From Ciona intestinalis (taxonomy: Eukaryota; Chordata; Ascidiacea; Phlebobranchia; Cionidae), in NCBI RefSeq assembly GCF_000224145.3, contig NC_020175.2, positions 3,176,381 to 3,240,380 of the forward strand: 64,000 bases of DNA, written 5' to 3'. The translations under genes and the position numbers were made by a program. Positions 54,275 to 64,000 of this stretch are shown here, in pieces. The stretch's first letter is position 1; each line of letters starts with the position of its first letter. The notes beneath the pieces were generated by a model. It saw only the letters and a list, made by a program, of their open reading frames with translations, searched no databases and was not told the origin of the DNA.

Positions 54275-55725
54275 AGCTAACTACACTGCCTCAGAATCAC
54301 GTGAAAAGATCGGCCGAGTGCTAGGATACGAAGCAAAGTCGGATTTCTACCCACGACAGCGCTATACTGATTCATTCTCTTGTCGTCGCTAAACTGCGCC
54401 TAAATTTAGAACGTGTCTTTCAAACTTCCAGCGCTACTGGCGGTAATTTTACCTATCGCCGTTTCATTTATAAAGCTTAATGAAAATCGGAGCATCGGGA
54501 CCGAGGAAACCGTACATATCGGTGTTTCCACCGTATATAAATAACGCTGGCGATTTTCGCGAGTAAATACGGAAAACGTTTCAAAGTGCGGTCACACTGG
54601 GAGTCGTTGGACGGCACCACTTTTCCTCCGCCATCGAAGACTGCTTCCTACGCTGGCTTAACATCAACACGACACCCATATGCTCCTGTACTAATGTATG
54701 CGCATTCGACTGTTCGCTGGAAGCACAGTTTCCGGGCTTAAGCTATCTCTAACGCTATGCTGGCACGACATGATGGTACACTAAAGGCTTTTCTCTTGTC
54801 TCCTAAAGGTATAATGTTGATAAATAGGCGGGGCAGTCATGAACGTTGCGTTTCATGCCGGTCTCAAGTGCTGCACGTGCTCAGTACACAACTCGTTGAA
54901 CACTGACTTGCTCCGAGCCGAGCCGCTGGCTTATATACCTCGAAGAGAAAGGAAGAGAGAGCGGAGAGAATGACAGTTTATGACATCACACTCAGTCTCT
55001 TACACAGCGTAACCTCCTTATATCTCGTATTCTCTCGTTTCGAAGTAGCGATAATTATGAAGGATTTCAAGGCGTGTCCTGTCGGCTCCCCCCCCGCTTC
55101 TGCCACGATACGTTACGTGTGACGTCACAATATCAACCGTCACGAGCTGGGGATAAACTATTGTTTCATTGTTCTCGCTATTCGATTTGTTAATCACACA
55201 AACTTCGCAAATCCGGCTTTCGAAAGGAAAGTGGAAATTTAAAGCGCGGAAACGGGTATCGGCTTTCCATTGGGATTACATCTTATAACTTTCAGTTCGA
55301 ATCGCGGAAAACGCGTTTTACAATTCACACTTGCGACACCCAACATTCTATCAATCATTAAAACTAGATTGCCGTTTAAATGGCCCGTTGCAATGTTCGT
55401 TATCCGTTGAGGCCCGACTTCGTCTGAACAGGCACGCGCTGTTTGCTTGGCAATAGGTAAACATAACAGGTCTGGCGACGCCTGGTACCGCCCGAACAGT
55501 GCCCTAACTATGTCCCGGCCTGCCCCATGTCCGTTGGAATTATATTACGTCACAACGGTGTCGTACGCTCATAACATTAAACTAGTGAGTAAGCGTTTAT
55601 GTTTTAGCTGGAATGCTATTAATGCGCGGTGTATTAATGGTTTAGGCGACTGAAGTGGATAGAAAGCATATATAAACGTAATGTACGGAATATATACAAA
55701 CAACTCAGTTAGAAACCCATACGTC

Positions 55726-55782
55726 ACGGTGGTCGGTGATATACTGCGTACGCAAATACGATACATAAAGTATCTCGACCGT
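55726..55782. ncRNA. Candidate pre-miRNA hairpin
   Basis: ACGG..TCG with CGACCGT and GATATACT with AGTATC pair; 57 nt. Confidence 0.4.
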
Positions 55783-56457
55783 AACTCACTTTGTCTGTTA
55801 GGATTGGCATGAAACGGGTGACTCGGCTCCTATTACCGATCAGCTGATGCAAACACGTGTTTGCTGTCACGCTTCGGCGCTCACAGCCGCGCTATCAGTC
55901 ACTTGTAGGTATGACGTCAGCTATCATTGCCATTCGGGAATCGGGCAACCAGAAATCGTCCAGCGAGATCAAAGTGTCGAGCGACGTCATCTTTTCCGAC
56001 AATTAGACCCACAGATCGTGAGCTGTTATGTCACAGTGGCCCGACAGTTGCCCGTTAATTAGGCTTGTTATGAGCGAAAATTGAGCGGTCCAAGAGCGAT
56101 GTATTGTAATCATTAAAACTGGATAATGCCTAACTACTAAGAAGCGTGGACTCGGCTATACTTCAGCCGGCGCAAATAGGGCAAGCGTGTAGAGCATTTA
56201 ACGCGTAATATCCGTAATCACCTCCGAGAAGTGTAATAGGTACAAAAAGAAACTCATTTTCGACAACCGGGTTTTGATAGCCTGTAACGTAATTATAACA
56301 ATAAACTTAAGTTGTATTAACAGCGACCCGAAACCATGCCCAACACACACGGTAACCAAATAATGAATTTCGAGTGTATTTAATTAAACATTCAAAATCG
56401 GATTTGAATATAAACCAAAGCCACCGTGACGGACGACATAGCGATGAAGGACTGTTT

Positions 56458-56653
56458 ATAGTAGGGCGGGGAAAGATGGGACACCTGTTCATTCTATTTT
56501 CTCGTCCATTTGACAGTAAACAAATAACATTTAAATAGCAATAAAAACGTATCTTTACGACTTTCTTGGGCCGTTGTTAATTGTTTAAAATACGACAAGG
56601 ATAGTTGAATGTTATATGCCAAATGTGTCCCGTATTCTCCCACCCTACTATAT
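56458..56653 (-). mobile_element. TIR MITE copy
   Basis: TATAGTAGGGCGGGGAAAGA left end and CTCCCACCCTACTATA right end, one of only two in the 49-61 kb region. Confidence 0.85.
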
Positions 56654-57084
56654 AAGTTTATTTAAACTTACCGGTAGTAGTGAATGGAGATATCTTTTGA
56701 CAGAGACGGTGCTACAGTTGCCAGGAAGTGGCCGCATCATCAGTCATGCCGTGGGAGTTACCTGCACAGGATAGGAGGATAGGAATGGAGATTTAACTCG
56801 CGTGAAACAATAACCACCGAAACTTTATTACATCCGTTTATTTAACGTTTTATTTACGTCATGCTTCAGGCGTAAGAGAACGGATGGGTCGGCGGCACCA
56901 CGCCATTGATGTAAAAACACAAATTTAAATTCAATACGGAGCATGAAAATTACGTTTGATATTGTAATTTCAATTAGGTAGATTTATGGTAAAAATAGTA
57001 CTTCGTATTGCGGTGATAGGTTTAACTTACCCGTATCCGGTGAGTTTCGGTTTGCTTTTGCTTGTTGTGCTGATAGAACTAATG

Positions 57085-57147
57085 GCGAGAACTGCTTTCG
57101 AAGCTGGGCTTGATTTGAATTAGTGGCCAGCTGCTCGAGTCACTCGC
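57085..57147. ncRNA. Candidate pre-miRNA hairpin
   Basis: GCGAG/CTCGC outer, TCGA/TCGA middle and AGCTGG/CCAGCT inner stems in a 63-nt fold. Confidence 0.45.
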
Positions 57148-57278
57148 TTTTGTAGCTTTCTCTTCCGGGTAGAAATAACTGGGCGAAGGGCTGTGCTTTT
57201 GTGAAATGGGATACGTACGGATTGTGGATGTACGTTGGGAAAGTCGGTGTCGCGAATCTATTCACGTCCTTTTCCGGT

Positions 57279-57369
57279 GCCGGGCTTGCCTTGGAATAAC
57301 ACGAACCGCGCGCCATTGTGTACAAAACTCAGAGAGAGCTTTGTGTTTAACTGTTGGAAGGCAAGCGGC
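57279..57369. ncRNA. Candidate pre-miRNA hairpin
   Basis: GCCGGGCTTGCCTT pairs with AAGGCAAGCGGC (nine contiguous pairs plus an outer GCCG/CGGC), and TAACACGAA with TTTGTGTTTAA further in. Confidence 0.5.
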
Positions 57370-57491
57370 GACACAGGCTAGTCAAAGCCGGGCCTGGTCT
57401 GGGCGTTGACGGCCGTTAGAAACGGTTGAAGCACCGAGAGAGAATGGGAAAAAATACAACAGCGGTTTATAAATGTGAGAGAACTAAGAAA

Positions 57492-57550
57492 GAAGGCAGG
57501 TTACGGCAGCCCGGAAAGTCGCCGTACTTTCCCACGCTGTATGTAGCTTC
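57492..57550. ncRNA. Candidate pre-miRNA hairpin
   Basis: GAAG/CTTC, CAGC/GCTG and GGAAAG/CTTTCC pair around an 8-nt loop. Confidence 0.45.
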
Positions 57551-57991
57551 ACTGTACAGTGTCATAAATCGATGTAAACGGTTGCGATACAACTTATACA
57601 AAATTGGAAAGGTAACCCGGAAAACACAGTACAATAGGCTCCGTAAATTACCAAAATATTTTTCAAACTTCAAATTTCGATACTTTTACACAACCGTCTG
57701 AAACTAAACGATACATAATATGATATCATAATACACATCCCGAATTAGCGAAATCGGAATTCGCTGACAATGCTGTTGGAATTCGGAACAATGTAACCGA
57801 AGCTGCCAATTATCTACGGGCGTGAGTTACGTGAGACAATGCGGCGCAGCTAGTAACTTGACAAGTCCTATACAATGTATACGCAAGAACTTTCCAGCTG
57901 ATCAAGTCAGTACGGAACTCGATACGTTAGTTCCCATCAAATGCCGGTATCGGGACATGATGTGACGTGGTCTTATATCGGTGTCAATTTC

Positions 57992-58046
57992 TAACAATTC
58001 GGCTCGCTTTCTGAAGCAACGGGTGTGCGACAACCGAATTGGATTA
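57992..58046. ncRNA. Candidate pre-miRNA hairpin
   Basis: CAATTCGG/CCGAATTG (8 bp perfect) with TCGC/GCGA inside and TAA/TTA outside. Confidence 0.4.
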
Positions 58047-58096
58047 CGGTTGCTGCCCTGGCGAAGGGAGGACTGTTACGTGCTGATATTAGAGCG

Positions 58097-58149
58097 TGGT
58101 ATGTAGCAAGACCCGGTAAATGGCACAAGCATATTCTGCTGGTATACCA
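58097..58149. ncRNA. Candidate hairpin
   Basis: TGGTATGTAGCA pairs with TGCTGGTATACCA; loop about 28 nt. Confidence 0.3.
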
Positions 58150-59456
58150 TGATAATTTGCACGCATTCCAATGAGTTTAAATTGGTAATGATTAATCGAT
58201 CTGGTGGTCACCATATACTTAAACGTACAACATGGACGACTGATGCACACCGTTTGAAAACGCGGTTACACTGTAAAACTGCAGAGCTGGCAAACACATT
58301 CTGAATTACCTTCTTTTTCAGTACACACAATATACTGTCCACCACCAGCAGTTAGAATGACGTCAGCTCTACCTATAGCTAATAGAACACAAAAGAAATT
58401 TCGCCTTTTATTTAAACACCTGGATATACCAAGCAAGTTAAGACCAACAAGAGGCTACTGAAATGAGTAACCAGTGTTTAACGCAACGTCGTGGGAGGCT
58501 CTTGCAAGTACAAAATAAACATTGGAGGCTACATGGTATATTTAAATGACTTAATCTTAAAATTTGTTTAAAACGTATGTTTAATATTTATTGCAGTTAC
58601 TGTACTGCATACGCTAATAGTTTTCCATTTAATTGAAACCCATGCGCCACGTGCTAAAGAAGCGCGACCAGTACTTCGACAATCTAAGCTCAATGGACCA
58701 AATCAGGCAGGCCACACGTGGCAGAGACCACCAACCGGCAACTTAAAACACAATGACAGTTATAATCCAAAAGCGAGCTGCCCTAAATATTGTCCGTTAA
58801 AGTAAAGGGTACTGTTAGGCCGAAAGTCATGTACTAGTTATATATAAAATCCGCATTTTACAGTGGTTTCAATTCCGCTTGGTGGAAACAGTTTTTTTTT
58901 GCGCTTTGGCTTCGTTCTAAGCCGGGGTCTTATAACAAACGGAACCGGTGGTTTCTACTATTCCCCAACAAAGCCAATTGCCTATGCATAACGGATATTA
59001 TGACGTCACAGTGCTATCCTTCTCGTGTTACCTTACTGAAACTGGAAACAAGCGCCGATAGATAACGTATTGTTGATAGTTTCGTAGTTCAAATTACAGA
59101 CAAATATTAAAACAACAATTTTTCCGGAGTTTTTACAATAGTTGTCGGTGTACTGTAAAGTAAACTCGTGTGTACACTGTATATGTACTTCTTAGTCTTC
59201 TACAAGGCGCAATGGCGGGACGAAGTGCGTTAAATTATAAATGTAGTTTTACTGTGAATTGGACAGCTTCCAGCTGAGACACGCCCGAGAATTGCGCGAA
59301 ACTGTCTTGTGGCAAAGCGAAAGTGTTACTCGGACAAGCTGTCGACACGTCCGTAGATATTACTGGCACGTACTCGCCCAGTGACCCGGCAACGGCATGC
59401 CTGAGCCTAACTTCTTAACCTTTGTTTACACAACGTCTCAATTGACTGGGATAAAT

Positions 59457-59508
59457 AACCGTTAAACTGTTTCCTTTCTGAAAAGCTATGAGCCGTTTTT
59501 AACTGGTT
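59457..59508. ncRNA. Candidate hairpin
   Basis: AACCGTTAAAC pairs with GTTTTTAACTGGTT; large loop. Confidence 0.3.
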
Positions 59509-59768
59509 TTTGACTGCCCTGTTAACTCTGCTATACTAGAACAGGGTATTCCATATGTTATACAATTTATATACTTTATACCTGTTCTTAATGTCTGTCA
59601 TCTTGCTTATGCAATGGGTCTCCAAGCCTGAACAGCAACTGGCCGAGGCCGCGAGGCTTGACTAAATGCGGTAACGGAATAGGAATGGCTGCTATATAGC
59701 GAGTCGGGAACAGCGGGTACAGCAGCTGCTGAAACGCCCGTCATGTGTATGCAGTAGTCTGTAACGTT

Positions 59769-59820
59769 TCGCACTTTCCAGGCAGCGGCTTTGTGGCATT
59801 ATTTCAGCCTGGAGTGACGA
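59769..59820. ncRNA. Candidate pre-miRNA hairpin
   Basis: TCGCACTTTCCAGGC pairs with GCCTGGAGTGACGA (13 pairs with small bulges). Confidence 0.45.
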
Positions 59821-60054
59821 CTTCGACCCTGACGAAACTTTAGACTGCGGGCACGGGTGCTGGGGTTTTGTAAGCAGTGGTTATAAGCTACTTGGAAACG
59901 GCAACAAAGTTTAAAGACCAGGATATTGTCGCTATTTAAAGGGTGGCGTAATTGGATGCAGCTATAGTGATAAGTCATTTAAACTGCGGCCTTGTGGCGT
60001 GTTTAACGAGATTTCGGGCTCAGTTTATTATACACCCTTATCGTTGTACAACCT

Positions 60055-60107
60055 ATGCACGGCGTGCACTGTCAACTGGTTACTGATTACCGCGTGCCGT
60101 ATTGCAT
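60055..60107. ncRNA. Candidate pre-miRNA hairpin
   Basis: ATGCACGGC pairs with GCCGT..GCAT across an ATT bulge, 53 nt. Confidence 0.4.
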
Positions 60108-60931
60108 GATATGTGTTTGCACTCTGGACTGTTTAACAGAACGCCTAAACAAGTCACAACACATAAAAAATGAGGGTGTCACAAAATGCTTTATATTTTA
60201 TAGGCTAACATGTTATAGCCTACACAATACGTATGCCTCTGTTGGTGCGTGTATAGCATTGCCAAGCAGCAGTAAATCATAACCAACTTTATAACATACG
60301 GAGTGTCATCGAGGATATAATTTATACTTGCTTCGTGGAAATTGAAAACTAAAAGGAAAACAGTAGCATATACGGGGACCTTTAATTTAGTGAGAGGGAG
60401 CACTATGACACACAATGCTATTTAAAGGGGATATTTCGTTATGTTATTTTGCGAGTTTTTTTCCAAGCATACGCGCATCCCAGAGAATGAATTGTAAGCA
60501 CAGAGTTTGCACATGTTATCCGAAACATCAGTACATCTATCTGCCGCACAACCAGCCCTGGGGTTATTCAGAGGACACTGGCCTTTCTCAATTTCTCCCA
60601 CGCGAATACGCAGCCCACTCATTTTTAGTAAACACAACTATTTAGTTGCAGTTCCTGGGTGCTGAGAACAATATTAGCTTGTAGGCCGCCAAGAAACGTT
60701 TTAAAGAATTCGTTATAAAATTAAAGTTTACGTGCGCGTATTACTGCTTTGTTAAACATTGTAGACTGAACAGTATGAATATAATATAAAATATGGAAAA
60801 CCCAAGTTGGGATTCCCAACCATTGTCACAACCAATAACGCGTGTAGTTATGAGAATTTGAAGACCTATAGCGCCACCTCGCGTGCGGTATTAGAACACT
60901 TTCGTCCATATGTAAATTTGCGAAACATATA

Positions 60932-61127
60932 TATAGTAGGGTAGGGGAAAATGGGACATCTTTTTATTCTATATTCTTGTCGCATTTAGTAGTAAACGAA
61001 AAAAAATAAAGAATTATGAAACCGTATCCTCACGACTCCCATAGACCGTTGTTATTTGTTTAAAACACGATCAGGGTATTAAAATAGTATGTGCTATAGG
61101 TGTCCCATCTTCCCCCACCCTACTATA
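60932..61127 (-). mobile_element. TIR MITE copy
   Basis: TATAGTAGGGTAGGGGAAAA left end and CCCCCACCCTACTATA right end, about 280 bp upstream of SUCLG1. Confidence 0.85.
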
Positions 61128-61404
61128 CTATTGTACAGTTCAAGGGTAATTTCGATAATAACTAGATAATAAAGTACACTGCAAAGGCGCGGTGAAAATA
61201 CATCATTTCACATATTGGTACTCTCTCTGCACGAATGCGTCACTTGACCGGATGCTGCATATATATACCACGGGACCGAACGTCATGATACACATGATAT
61301 CGATTTGTTTTGCTGTCAATTGTACACCATATAAGACAGAGAGCGCTAGTCTTTTACTTTTATTATTAACTCTTCCGCTGTAGGTTTGGGAAAAGATTTA
61401 CAGA

Positions 61405-62406
61405 ATGTTTTCTGTTAAAATGGCGCTTCGGGTTTCGGTTCATAGTAAGCTGTTTGCCCGAGGTCTGGGCTATGAAGCAACTCGTAAAAATATAAAAGTA
61501 GATTCAGATACCAAAGTTATCTATCAAGGCTTTACTGGTAAGCACGGTACCTACAACAGCAGACAAGCAATTGAATACGGCACTAATGTGGTAGGAGGTG
61601 TCTCTCCTAAAAAAGCCGGGACCAGCCATCTGGGGTTGCCTGTGTTTAAAGATGTAGCCGAAGCTCGTGAGGCCACCGGTGCTGAAGCTTCGGTCATTTT
61701 TGTACCACCTAGATTTGCAGCAGATGCAATCATGGAAGCAATTGATGCTGAAATACCACTGGTCGTTTGCATAACTGAGGGAATTCCTCAACAAGATATG
61801 GTGAAAGTGAAGACCAGATTGGAACAGCAAGATAAAACGAGACTAGTTGGACCTAACTCTCCAGGAATTATTGTTCCGGGGAAATGTAAACTTGGTGTAA
61901 TGCCGGGACATATACACAGGGGCGGTGAGATCGCTATCGTATCCAGATCCGGCACGCTAATGTATGAAGCCGTCGATGGAATTATAAATGCCGGTTTCGG
62001 ACAGACTATTTGCGTTGGGATCGGAGGGGATCCGTTTAACGGAACTAACTTTGTTGATTGTTTGGACGTTTTTCTCAAGGACGATAAGACGGAAGGCATC
62101 TTCCTTATCGGAGAAATAGGAGTCGAAGCGGAGGAAGAAGCGGCTGAGTATCTTAAGATGAATAACGTAGGAAAAGGGGCAAAACCAGTTGCCGCATATA
62201 TTGCCGGAGTCACTGCACCACCTGACAGGCGCATGGGGCATGCTGGAGCCATCATTGCTGGAGGCAAGGGAGGAGCAGAGGGGAAGATTAAGGCTCTTCG
62301 AGATGCGGGAGTTAATGTTACATTAAATCCTGCCCGCATGGGCTGGGTGATGTTACGCCAGTGGGAAACGGTATACAAAAGGTTCAGGCCACTTCTTTGG
62401 TTTTAG
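61405..62406 (+). CDS. SUCLG1: Succinyl-CoA ligase alpha subunit, intronless
   Basis: One uninterrupted frame of 333 residues, the family length. The N-terminus ([21 protein letters not shown]) suits mitochondrial import; Met6 is an alternative start. The CoA-binding GFTGKHGT lies at about 42-49. The phosphorylated active-site histidine is intact as His279 ([16 protein letters not shown]). GEIGVEAEE supplies the glutamate that stabilises phosphohistidine. The alpha subunit pairs with a beta subunit to convert succinyl-CoA, phosphate and GDP/ADP to succinate, CoA and GTP/ATP in the TCA cycle. The last ~20 residues ([20 protein letters not shown]) differ clearly from the usual SPAQLGTT.. ending. 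TTTACAG ends one base before the ATG, a possible spliced-leader acceptor. The lack of introns and a second paralogue 1.5 kb downstream suggest duplication, perhaps through RNA, but no poly(A) tract or flanking duplication is visible. Confidence 0.94.
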   Translation: MFSVKMALRVSVHSKLFARGLGYEATRKNIKVDSDTKVIYQGFTGKHGTYNSRQAIEYGTNVVGGVSPKKAGTSHLGLPVFKDVAEAREATGAEASVIFVPPRFAADAIMEAIDAEIPLVVCITEGIPQQDMVKVKTRLEQQDKTRLVGPNSPGIIVPGKCKLGVMPGHIHRGGEIAIVSRSGTLMYEAVDGIINAGFGQTICVGIGGDPFNGTNFVDCLDVFLKDDKTEGIFLIGEIGVEAEEEAAEYLKMNNVGKGAKPVAAYIAGVTAPPDRRMGHAGAIIAGGKGGAEGKIKALRDAGVNVTLNPARMGWVMLRQWETVYKRFRPLLWF

Positions 62407-63882
62407 TTAAGTGATGCTTATTTTCCTTTTAATGAGGAACCTGGCTGGGGTAATTCAACATAATTTAATAATAGGTTCTTAAACGTATACACAAGTAAAG
62501 GAGATTGTCAGCGTTGTATTTTGATGTATACTAAATACAAGTTTTGCAATAAACGTTTGCGTCATAAATAACACATTTCACGTTTTAGTATCGTTTACCT
62601 GTCCGATTTTTATTGCAGTTCAATAAAATGATTTAAAAACGGGTGTAGTATGTGGTGTATTAAAGGTTAAAAGTAATAGCTTGGTTCAACTTTACCGATG
62701 ACATCACAGCTTTTACTCTGCGAAGCTAGTGAATTTTCGTGTTATACGTCACAGGGTCACGTACAGTTGGAAAGAGTTTCGACGCTACACACCCATTTAT
62801 ACAACACATGCAATAACGCCCCGTATACACTATTTGCTCAACAGGGACATTGAACTAAAACAAACCAGGTAGTATTTTTCGATAAAAACGTGTTGCATTG
62901 GAATTGACAACTCATTGACGTAGAACAAATAAATAAACATTGACGATTCGACAGCAGACAAAAACGCGTGACATATGTTTCTAATTTCAGCTTTCAAACT
63001 AGTCATGCACTTGTATATGCACTGAATAACTGAAACGTAACTCGACTTTTCGATGCTAACTTTGAGAGCGTCCTATTGAATGACTGTAAGCTTTTACTAA
63101 ACACTTTAACGAGCTATGGACTTACCTTGGTTCAAGTAGACCTTTTGTGCAGAGAAGGTATAGCTCTTGCTTTATGTCTATACTTATGATTTGCCATTTA
63201 AACAAAGAACTTTTTTTGACAGTTTTCGGGGACTTCCCTTTCGGTAGGCTGTTTCACCAAATCGCCTGAGTAATCTGAGGGCATGCCTGGACTTGTAGCA
63301 GACACGTCACGCAAGAATTCTATAATTACAAGTTTACAACTCAGTGGGGCAACGAAATACTTCCTCATTCCAGACCTCAATACGTATTACTTTTTAAAAA
63401 CCGATTTGTTTACATTTTTAAATTTACTATAGAAACACCGATGACAGCCACTGTTACGTAGCCGCAATTGTGACGTCATGGGTGGAACAAAAATAGTATA
63501 GTGTTTCTATGTCACGAATTTGTCATTCGGGAAATTCGCTTACATGCAGTCAGTTGTTTAAAAAGAGCATTGTGTGAAGGTTCCATTGTAACATTGAATA
63601 TGTCCTTGACATTTTAGATTATATATGATACGTAACCACGATGTAACAGTTTAAGTCGTGATTATTGCTTCTTAAATTTACAAAATCAACACCACACGCG
63701 AGGCGACAGTTGTTTTATTGCTGGGCGCTGCGTCATTCGCAAGTTATGTTTATGTACATTTTGCATGCTGGAGTGTAACCTTCATGCTTTGAATTAATCA
63801 AAAATATAATTGATAACAACATGCATATTTTCAAATACAGCTATAGGTTGTATTTCATTTTTTTCACTTTTCCAAATTAATA
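62407..63882. other. Spacer between the two SUCLG1 paralogues
   Basis: AATAAA near 62548 probably ends the upstream gene. A TGACGTCA palindrome lies at 63471-63478. No convincing ORF or repeat seen. Confidence 0.5.
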
Positions 63883-64000
63883 ATGTTAGCCACCAGTCTG
63901 ACGCGCCAAGTTTTTGCCCATAGCAGGCAATTCGTACGAGGTCTTGGCTATGAAGCAACGCGAAAAAATATGAAAATAAACTCCCAGACAAAAGTTATTT
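63883..64000 (+). CDS. SUCLG1: Second SUCLG1 paralogue, 5' part only (runs off window)
   Basis: Thirty-nine codons from MLATSLTRQVFAHSRQF to NSQTKVI are visible. The stretch [20 protein letters not shown] matches residues 19-38 of the upstream SUCLG1 almost exactly ([20 protein letters not shown]), while the targeting peptide before it differs. Whether it has introns lies outside the window. Confidence 0.85.
   Translation, partial: MLATSLTRQVFAHSRQFVRGLGYEATRKNMKINSQTKVI

Larger units (their letters stand above)
49158..61404. other. 12.2-kb non-coding region rich in hairpins (candidate miRNA cluster)
   Basis: No ORF here looks like a protein gene: the longest are short, lack homology I recognise and lie in hairpin sequence. 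No SINE and only two MITEs (56458-56653, 60932-61127) occur, against roughly one repeat per kb elsewhere. By eye it is less AT-rich than the left part. It contains the precursor-sized inverted repeats listed below and six TGACGTCA palindromes. Confidence 0.6.

Noticed and set aside
57426-57701. 91-residue basic ORF as a gene
   Set aside because: Low-complexity Arg/Lys-rich translation without recognisable domain, overlapping a candidate hairpin; probably chance.
61788-62378. 196-residue ORF antisense to SUCLG1
   Set aside because: Mirror of a strongly coding frame; Pro/Ser/Ala-rich composition typical of antisense translation.
61405-62406. SUCLG1 as a dead processed copy
   Set aside because: The frame is fully open, catalytic motifs are intact and no poly(A) tract or flanking duplication is visible.

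Overview
The window looks like nuclear DNA of an ascidian tunicate, most likely Ciona. The evidence is an AT-rich sequence, compact multi-exon genes with short GT-AG introns, animal protein families, and two very abundant short repeats. One repeat is a tRNA-headed SINE and the other is a ~190-bp terminal-inverted-repeat MITE; both resemble the Ciona families described as Cics-1 and Cimi-1. The species name is inference, because no database was searched.

Layout, 0-49 kb. MIF (-) sits head to head with a 13-exon GMC flavoprotein oxidoreductase gene (+, 854-8784). NOC2L (-, 18 exons, 10202-20371), a nucleolar 60S-biogenesis factor, is convergent with it. Next come a Golgi alpha-1,3-fucosyltransferase (-, 8 exons, 21669-29186) and, across a 4.4-kb divergent spacer, an SLC34 sodium-phosphate cotransporter (+, 10 exons, 33576-38340). 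ATG10 and COQ9 follow on the + strand only 190 bp apart, a plausible operon. AP-1 sigma adaptin (-, 41691-42821) is next. Two tandem small coiled-coil genes (+, 43715-45860 and 47677-49157) share one exon plan and look like paralogues of unknown function. All gene models were spliced by hand; frames close across every junction, and the one doubtful donor is NOC2L exon 8.

Layout, 49-61.4 kb. A 12.2-kb stretch has no recognisable protein gene, no SINE and only two MITEs. It holds many miRNA-precursor-sized inverted repeats. Six or seven are related to each other: read on the minus strand they begin TGGCAGTG, the seed of miR-34/449, while the rest of the arm varies. The same stretch carries six perfect TGACGTCA (CREB/ATF) palindromes. 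I read it as a candidate polycistronic miRNA cluster, and it is the most interesting feature of the window.

Layout, 61.4-64 kb. An intronless SUCLG1 (succinyl-CoA ligase alpha) gene is followed 1.5 kb later by the first 39 codons of a second SUCLG1 paralogue that runs off the window.

Repeats. About 26 SINE loci, about 23 MITE loci and several hAT-like elements with 8-bp target duplications fill introns and spacers. Some have tandemly amplified, including a SINE-tail array at 13.5-14.1 kb. Local duplications have twice copied a splice acceptor together with the start of its exon (GMC exon 10, NOC2L exon 18). No retrovirus, LTR element, LINE, Polinton or CRISPR array was seen.
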